64,000 nucleotides of DNA from Mycogone perniciosa (lineage: Eukaryota > Ascomycota > Sordariomycetes > Hypocreales > Hypocreaceae). Every line of letters starts with the position of its first letter. The first letter of the stretch is position 1. Below, in pieces: positions 58,389 through 64,000 of the stretch. The translations under genes were made by a program, and so were the position numbers. The stretch covers positions 1 through 64,000 of the forward strand of contig JAOALB010000159.1 in NCBI GenBank assembly GCA_025331125.1. The letters are read 5' to 3'. The notes under the pieces are model-generated. The model saw only the letters and a list, made by a program, of their open reading frames with translations. It was not told where the DNA came from and searched no databases.

Positions 58389-59063
58389 ATGCCGTCATCC
58401 TCGGCTCCCCGCAGACTCCGGTCCATGAGCCCCACTGCATCCCGGCACCGGCCCGGCCCTGAATCCAAGAGCGGTTGCGGGGCCGAACCGGAAACCCGTG
58501 TACAGTCTCGGGCACCCAAAGCTACTCTTCTCTCATTGCCTATCGAGATACATCTGGCTGTTTCCGAGATGCTCATGTACCCCGATGCCCTGTCTCTCAA
58601 ATACACCAACCGGTACTTCCACAGCCTGGTCGACACGGGAGTCAACCTTAAGGTCGAGTGGCTGGTAGAACGCCGGCGACTTCACCTGGAATGCCCAAAC
58701 TCTAAGCGATGTGATTTGGGAACCGACTTGCGATTCTGCAGGGGCAGTGTAGCGTAAGTAATCTAGATCGCGTTGTCATATTCTCTTTGACAATCGATGC
58801 CTGTGACACGGAGCTGACGGCGAAGCAGCTTGTTGATGAAACGGCGGCGAGAGCACATCGAGTGCGAGTCCCGACCAGGCTTAGGCTGCATCATATACGA
58901 CACACCGACATGCCCGAATCGTAGAAAAGGGATGAAAGCTTGGAGACGCTGGCTCGAGACAAAGCTCACTATTGAAGTGCGGTGGGTGTTACTTGCTTTG
59001 GTTGCGGTGCTGTGTAGCTGGCTCTACACACTGTTACTCGCCCGAAAGGATCTTGAAGTTTGA
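58389..59063 (+). CDS. F-box protein with a C-terminal membrane anchor
   Basis: Exons 58389-58753 and 58829-59063, joined across a 75-bp GTAAGT...GCAG intron with branch GAGCTGACG, give 199 aa. After a Ser/Pro/Arg-rich start, residues about 46-95 form a fungal F-box: LLSLPIEIHLAVSEMLMYPD, LSLKYTNRYFHSLVDTGV. Cys-containing segments (LECPNSKRCDL, PGLGCIIYDTPTCPNRR) follow. The second exon ends with RWVLLALVAVLCSWLYTLLL, a single membrane segment close to the C-terminus, so the protein is probably tail-anchored. F-box proteins link targets to SCF ubiquitin ligases; the target is unknown. Confidence 0.75.
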
Positions 59064-59703
59064 GCAACAGGCGTTTTATGAAGTACTACGCGGTGGCATT
59101 AATTTCTAATCTTTAATCATGCTGTATATGAAGGGAATGGATTGAATGGGTCTAGTTGACCGTATCTTGATGAGCTGGGACAACAGACTTAATTGAAGTG
59201 TGAGGATTTTTATATATTCCAAGGACGATGAATACCTCCTAATAGATATAGGCATGTAAATTATAGTCAAAACTCAACATCTTTGTTCCTCCAGCACTTC
59301 GTGCTTACAACTGCCTTGAGGCTCAGGCCAAAATCTCGAATCATGTCTCTCAAACCTCCCCCCAAATAACACACTTCTTAATCCATTTCCGCTCCAAGAC
59401 CTCCGCTGCTTCCATGCCCTCAATCCCAAAACACGTGCCCCCATTTCTCCTCCAGGACATATTGGCCAACAAGGTTGCCGCAAGCTCCCTTCCATAGCAA
59501 TAACCATGCCATAGCTGAATACCACTTTTCCTCGGGAGGGTATGATCGCGAATAGTGGAGAATCATGTCGACCTTCCATCTCATCTCGCTCCGTCGGGAC
59601 ATACAGTCGTTCTTCATCCTCGATATCGCAGGGGTATTAAGGCACAAACAACGTCTGTTGTCGTCCACATCATGTGGGAGAAGAGTAAACAGATAGCGGC
59701 CAG
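59064..59703. other. Interval with overlapping minus frames, no firm gene
   Basis: Two minus frames (59274-59579 and 59420-59668) overlap in different phases. One contains VDMILHYSRSYPPEEKWYSA and the other SPLFAIIPSRGKVVFSYGM. Either could be a leftover 3' exon or pseudogene downstream of the 59704-60570 gene, but neither has a recognised domain. Confidence 0.4.
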
Positions 59704-60570
59704 TTAGATGTTCTGGCGAAAAGTTGACATGCCTTGGAAGTCCTCAAAAGGTGTAAGTCTCAATTTTCGCATCTCTAGGACCAGCCTACACCTCAAACTG
59801 GTACCAGAATTCTGTATCAGAAATCCCACGTCAGTCACAAAAGTTAAAAGGGCCAGATGAGGCACTGTACCATCGTAGGCTATCTGTCCTTTCCTGATGG
59901 CTAATTTGGCATTCCTCAGATCCCATCGTCCAGCTTTAATATGTTTCTGAGTGTCGATGACTGTATCGTAGGCATTGGGATATGCACTAAGGAATCGCAA
60001 CCGGTGTTTTCCAGCCCTGTAGGAAACGTAAATAAGCCATGAAATCTCTGGTTTGGGTAGGACTATGGCTGGTTGATTTCTCTGGCAACAAACGTACTCT
60101 ATAGCCTTCCTGGCCCAATATATTGCCAGTTCTAAACCATGTACGAACTCCATCGGCGTTGGGTCTGTTCTAGTTCCTTTGGAACGGCCTAGAAAGTTAT
60201 CCCTGGCTTTCACTTGAGAACAATTCACGCGCCTGTAAGCATGGTAATCTTCTTCCATTTTGGGGGACCATTTCATCTTTCTGTATGTAGTCGGATCAAG
60301 CTTCCGAGTGCGCTGTTCAAGACTCCGAGCATCTCCCTCTAGATCACGGATTTGTGCACTCAGCTCCAAGAGTGTCTTGAGCGACGATTCAATGGCTTCA
60401 GTGACCTGGAAGAAGTCATAAATCAGCACAAATAGTTGTGAGTAATATTGGGAAGAATGGGTGTGGCTTACGGCAGGCGGATTCCATCCGTTGGTGAAGC
60501 TATCCTGAAAGGGATACCACTTCTGACGTTTTCCTTTCATAATGTCAAGTGTCAATGTAAGTAAGTGCAT
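59704..60570 (-). CDS. Hypothetical protein with a coiled-coil segment
   Basis: Exons 60570-60472 and 60405-59704, with a 66-bp GT-AG intron (60406-60471) that happens to lack stops, give about 266 aa. The ATG at 60540 (MKGKRQKWYPF) is an equally good start. A predicted helix with heptads, TEAIESSLKTLLELSAQIRD, continues to SLEQRTRKL. The rest is globular and basic (ELAIYWARKAIEYVCCQRN, AGRWDLRNAKLAIRKGQIAY). No family is recognised. The next plus-strand frame starts only about 100 bp upstream, so the two would share a promoter. Confidence 0.6.
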   Translation of the reverse strand: MHLLTLTLDIMKGKRQKWYPFQDSFTNGWNPPAVSHTHSSQYYSQLFVLIYDFFQVTEAIESSLKTLLELSAQIRDLEGDARSLEQRTRKLDPTTYRKMKWSPKMEEDYHAYRRVNCSQVKARDNFLGRSKGTRTDPTPMEFVHGLELAIYWARKAIEYVCCQRNQPAIVLPKPEISWLIYVSYRAGKHRLRFLSAYPNAYDTVIDTQKHIKAGRWDLRNAKLAIRKGQIAYDGTVPHLALLTFVTDVGFLIQNSGTSLRCRLVLEMRKLRLTPFEDFQGMSTFRQNI

Positions 60571-60671
60571 CTACAGAACAGAAATTGAAGAGTAAGATTC
60601 AGCTATATATACTAAAATAAAGAAGCAACAAACATCGATAGCAAACCAGGCTCATCGTGCTGTCAGAAGAA

Positions 60672-60908
60672 ATGGACAAAGAAGAGACAGTGGGATTGAC
60701 GTTCAGCGACCAAGGTAATGATGCCAATAAGGTAAAATCTCTTCACTTGGACCCCTCAAGTCTCGATAACCACCTTGGATTCGATGGTTACCTAGATCTT
60801 GATCAAATAGATCATTCACGCTTTGGCTGGGTGTCCAACCACGGCCACACCCTGTGCAAGTGTTCGGGCATTGATGTTTGCCCGCAAACCTTTCGAACAA
60901 TCGATTGA
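60672..60908 (+). CDS. Possible small acidic protein
   Basis: 78 codons from the ATG at 60672, divergent from the 59704-60570 gene. The composition is acidic and fairly protein-like (LDPSSLDNHLGFDGYLDLDQ), with a Cys-containing end, LCKCSGIDVCP. No signal peptide, domain or splice partner is seen. It may be chance or a fragment. Confidence 0.3.
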   Translation: MDKEETVGLTFSDQGNDANKVKSLHLDPSSLDNHLGFDGYLDLDQIDHSRFGWVSNHGHTLCKCSGIDVCPQTFRTID

Positions 60909-62128
60909 CAATTGTGTTTATTACCATGATTCAATATCATTTGAACAGCCAGTAGATAAATAAACTATTAGGAAGAATGGGTCCAGGAGAAGTGACTAGG
61001 TTTCCAGAGTCGGACCACGACTGCAAGCGGCGAGACGTTTCCGATGTCTCAACATCGCCTTTCAATGAAATCCGTGTCACTTTCGGTGATGGAAATGGCG
61101 CGATGGAGGGTTAAGGTCAAACATTTAGCAGAAATGACAGCACAAGGAGGGAGTTGGTCAATCTCAGCGGCATACAAAGTGCTGGGGAGTCTTTCAAGTC
61201 TAGACAAATGGTGATTGTCTGAGTGCTGAAAATGGTCAAGATGGACGAAATAGTTGGATCATATCCAACTGATGACAAGATATATTAGTATATTAAATCA
61301 CACCTCACTTGCCTCCCTGCGAGGCACACCATCTTCATGTTGAACCTCTCAGCTCTACCCCTCGCAATCTAGTTCAGCTCGTTTCGTTTTACACACTATT
61401 CTAAACTGCCCGTCGTGCTTATTCCGCTTATCAATAAGGACGGGGAAGAACTTGCCTCCCCTACTTCTGGCCTCGATGCATGTAAACACTCATGAGGATC
61501 AAGCAAGAAGTTACGAAAATCTCGTACAACTCAATTCATCTGTAGAGTCACTATTCGACATCGTATTCTCTCCATGCTGTACCGTATCTTCAAGCTTTCT
61601 TCCCTTAACCTCACGGAAAGTTTGTCGACATGGTGAATCATCATTCGCCCCGGTTCCATTGAAGATGCCGTGGACTAGCACATGTTCAACTTCATCATCA
61701 TGAGTGAACCGAATGCTTCCATCACCGTGTGTTTGCCCCTTGGTCTACGAGAGGTCATTTGTCACATTCACTTCAGTCATAGAATAGCAACATCCACAAC
61801 ATGCCATTTCATTTTTTTCATCGTCGTCATTATATCTCCTCTTCCCCTCATACCGTCTCTCGATTGTGCTTGGTTAATCCTTACCCTTACTGCAGAAGTC
61901 CTCTTTGTAAGCATTTCCAGGATAAGCCGTGTTACATGAGTTCCCGTTCTCCTCCAAAACAAAATGGCTTTTCATCACCCTTCACGCAAGGCAAGCAGCC
62001 CTCCAAAAACAGCTCCCACAAAAGGCTCAACGAGTAAGGGTAGGTAATTTCGAGTACAAAGTTGCAAGAAGACAAAATCAGGCTCTTGCGTTCCCAATTC
62101 ATGTTTCCAGTTTCAATTCATGTGGCAT
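60909..62128. other. Intergenic region with the 3' flank of the proline-rich gene
   Basis: Short plus frames at 61452-62037 are not supported. The part next to 62128 is the probable 3' untranslated region of the minus-strand gene that follows. Confidence 0.5.
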
Positions 62129-64000
62129 CTACGGTCGACCGAAAGCCGCACCGCGACCATTTCCAGTAGGGGGCATACCGCGGCTTTCAAACGGGGAGCC
62201 GCCAAAGGCGTGCGAATCTGGCAGGCCGGGTGGTCCATTGAATCCACCCAAACCATGAGGCATAAAGCCATGGGGTGGGCCGGTGAAGAAGCCAGGAGGA
62301 GGCGGAGGCATGTTGCGTGGGGGCATGCCACCAGCTAGAGCATCAGGAGGTGGCATCCCTCCAGGTGGGAAATTAGGTGGAAACATATGCGGCATTGGAA
62401 TATTCCGGTTCAAGTTTGCCAGTCCAGGTGGAGGCATCATCGGGCCACGCTGTTGCGGAGGTGGCATTTGACCTCCACTCGTCATCCAGCTAGGCGGCAT
62501 CTGCTCCAGCCCCGGGGGTGGTGGCGGTCGCTGCAGAATCTGCGTAGGTTGAGTTGGGCGAGGGTCTCGCTCAGCGTTGTGGAATGCATCCTCCAGGATG
62601 GGGAAGCCGGGAGGTGGCTGTGGGCGCATCTGGCGTTGCGACGGTCTGTTATCCCTCGGCGAGAAGTCCGGCTCACGGTCATTGAGCGGTGGCAACTGGG
62701 TTGGTTTCTGGGGCTGTGGCTGGGACTGAGCCATGCGTAGTATGTCTTGGCGTTGGACATCTGGCCCTGCTCTCATCAGATTCATCAAGAACTCAGTGTT
62801 GCTATTGTTGCGTGCTTGGTCGGGTCGGCCCGTGCCCTGACTGGATACGCGTTGGTGGTGTCCTACGAGATCCTGGAGAAGCTGCTCAGGCCGTGCAGAC
62901 TGTTGCTGTGGTCGAGGAGCAAGGATTTCTTGGACATGGTGAGGTGGCGGCCGCCCCAACGGGCCATCCCGACGTTCTCCGTATTGGAATGATTCAGGTG
63001 AAGGCAAATTGCTCTTCTTGCTGGCGTCGGCTGGGTTGATCTGGGGTGGAGCTGCAAATGCTGATGATCCGGGAGGCGTGGCGCTCATACTCTGTTTCTG
63101 CAATTTCGCAAGAAGCTGCTGGAAAGCCTGCCTCTCCTCTTCGGGAGGAGGGGCATGACCCCCAACAAGAGCCGGTCCAGGGGAGACGTACTGGCCGTTT
63201 GGCGGGACGCTGATGGGTTGCTCCGACCGGGGCCGTGCTTCCTCTTGAGGTTGGCTGAAGAAGGACGTGAATCTTGAGGATTTTCCGACATTCTTCGGCC
63301 TAGCAGGTGTCTCGGTCTGGTCAACAGAAGGCGAAGTAGCCTCAAGAGTCGATTTAGCGCCGAAGGCAAGAAAGAACTTGTCGGGAGCAGACTCCACGGT
63401 AGGAGTAGGCTGCACTGATGATTTCTCAGCTTCGACGACTGGCTCAGCAGCCACAGATGTGACCAGCCTCTCAGGAGTGGTGCCATTGCCCTTGGCTTTC
63501 TTCATCTGTTCCATCCATTTCTGGAAGTCTTGTTGCGTGTGGGCCTCGCGATTCGCTTCGGCGGGCTCATCAAACCACTCAGGTTCCCGCTCAATGCGTT
63601 GCTCGCGATCACGGCCCCAGCGCCTGTCTGTTGTCGACCTTGTATTTCCACGATCATCAACAGCTTCCGCGGCCGTGTCTCGGGCCCTCCAGCTCCTTGT
63701 TCGATCACGTTCTTTCTTCTCTGGTGCAGAAGGAGGAGGAGGAGGAGCATCGTTTCCTTCGGTTCTGTGCCATGACTCAAGCTTGCTCCGATTCAGTCCG
63801 TTACGCGGCCGACCATCATTGTCGACACCGTCTCTCTCCCTCGCAAAAGTGTCAAAGGGTCTTGTTGGGCGATCACGAGTGGCATCGCGGTCGTTTTCTC
63901 GCAATGGCTTCTTCTCGTTTTGGAAATTGCCGCCCATTCGACCATGGAAGCGCTCAGCACCTTCAGCGCCAAAACTCTTGCGGGGTTTTACGGTGCTCCA
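62129..64000 (-). CDS. Proline-rich 4E-T-like protein, 5' end outside the window
   Basis: The frame is open from the right edge (64000) to the stop at 62129, about 623 codons; the internal ATG at 63937 is probably not the start because 21 open codons precede it (WSTVKPRKSFGAEGAERFHG). The visible part has Arg/Asp-rich DRPTRPFDTFARERDG, then EPEWFDEP with HTQQDFQKWMEQMKK, a pairing seen in eIF4E-transporter-like translational regulators. A long disordered region rich in Pro, Gln and Met ends in repeated PPPG units. Any eIF4E-binding YxxxxL motif would be upstream. A cytoplasmic mRNA-repression/P-body role is inferred, not proven; other low-complexity RNA-binding proteins are possible. Confidence 0.7.
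   Translation of the reverse strand, partial: WSTVKPRKSFGAEGAERFHGRMGGNFQNEKKPLRENDRDATRDRPTRPFDTFARERDGVDNDGRPRNGLNRSKLESWHRTEGNDAPPPPPSAPEKKERDRTRSWRARDTAAEAVDDRGNTRSTTDRRWGRDREQRIEREPEWFDEPAEANREAHTQQDFQKWMEQMKKAKGNGTTPERLVTSVAAEPVVEAEKSSVQPTPTVESAPDKFFLAFGAKSTLEATSPSVDQTETPARPKNVGKSSRFTSFFSQPQEEARPRSEQPISVPPNGQYVSPGPALVGGHAPPPEEERQAFQQLLAKLQKQSMSATPPGSSAFAAPPQINPADASKKSNLPSPESFQYGERRDGPLGRPPPHHVQEILAPRPQQQSARPEQLLQDLVGHHQRVSSQGTGRPDQARNNSNTEFLMNLMRAGPDVQRQDILRMAQSQPQPQKPTQLPPLNDREPDFSPRDNRPSQRQMRPQPPPGFPILEDAFHNAERDPRPTQPTQILQRPPPPPGLEQMPPSWMTSGGQMPPPQQRGPMMPPPGLANLNRNIPMPHMFPPNFPPGGMPPPDALAGGMPPRNMPPPPPGFFTGPPHGFMPHGLGGFNGPPGLPDSHAFGGSPFESRGMPPTGNGRGAAFGRP

Noticed and set aside
62283..62740. 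Gly- and Arg-rich plus-strand frames
   Set aside because: Reverse reading of the PPPG-rich codons of the minus-strand proline-rich protein.
1..64000. tRNA, rRNA or CRISPR features
   Set aside because: No cloverleaf B-box or rRNA-like sequence was spotted by eye, and no regular spaced repeat array exists; a tRNA scan would be needed to be certain.

Overview
The window looks like nuclear DNA of a filamentous ascomycete, most likely Eurotiomycetes (Aspergillus/Penicillium-like). Genes have 40-100 bp introns with GT-AG ends and CTAAC/CTGAC-type branch sites. The AT-rich blocks carry the C-to-T/G-to-A decay of repeat-induced point mutation (RIP). The gene content (Sec1, vacuolar CAX exchanger, EXO5, GH92 mannosidase, ACR3, an AttH/CrtC-type Diels-Alderase relative) is typical of that group.

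Layout. 1-1.8 kb: decayed Ty1/copia element. 2.1-2.9 kb: broken secreted-protein gene. 6.7-9.3 kb: a bZIP factor and an ACR3 arsenite permease, convergent. 10.7-11.3 kb: small inverted-repeat element. 11.6-24.9 kb: two nested Ty3/gypsy LTR elements, the inner (plus strand, a chromovirus with a chromodomain) inserted in the outer (minus strand), both with recognisable target duplications. 25-40 kb: gene-poor accessory DNA with a telomere-like tract, one intact secreted-protein gene, fragments of NACHT and ankyrin genes, and a Diels-Alderase-like gene with one internal stop. From 39 kb the sequence becomes more gene-dense: MDR oxidoreductase, GH92 alpha-mannosidase, a two-TM hypothetical protein, a broken ankyrin gene, a small mitochondrial membrane protein. 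From 49 kb it reads as core genome: Ca2+/H+ exchanger, G-patch protein, SEC1, EXO5, F-box protein, a hypothetical protein, and a proline-rich 4E-T-like protein that runs off the right edge.

Themes. (1) RIP has erased all three retroelements, and stops of the type RIP makes (TGG to TAG, CAA/CAG to TAA/TAG) also occur in apparently single-copy genes. (2) A 9-mer, TACGGAGTA/TACTCCGTA, recurs far above chance in non-coding DNA. (3) The bZIP-ACR3 pair recalls the yeast ARR1-ARR3 arrangement. (4) The CAX gene seems to need a 3-nt microexon and EXO5 a GC-AG intron. Exon boundaries were inferred by eye from phase and splice consensus; no database search was possible.
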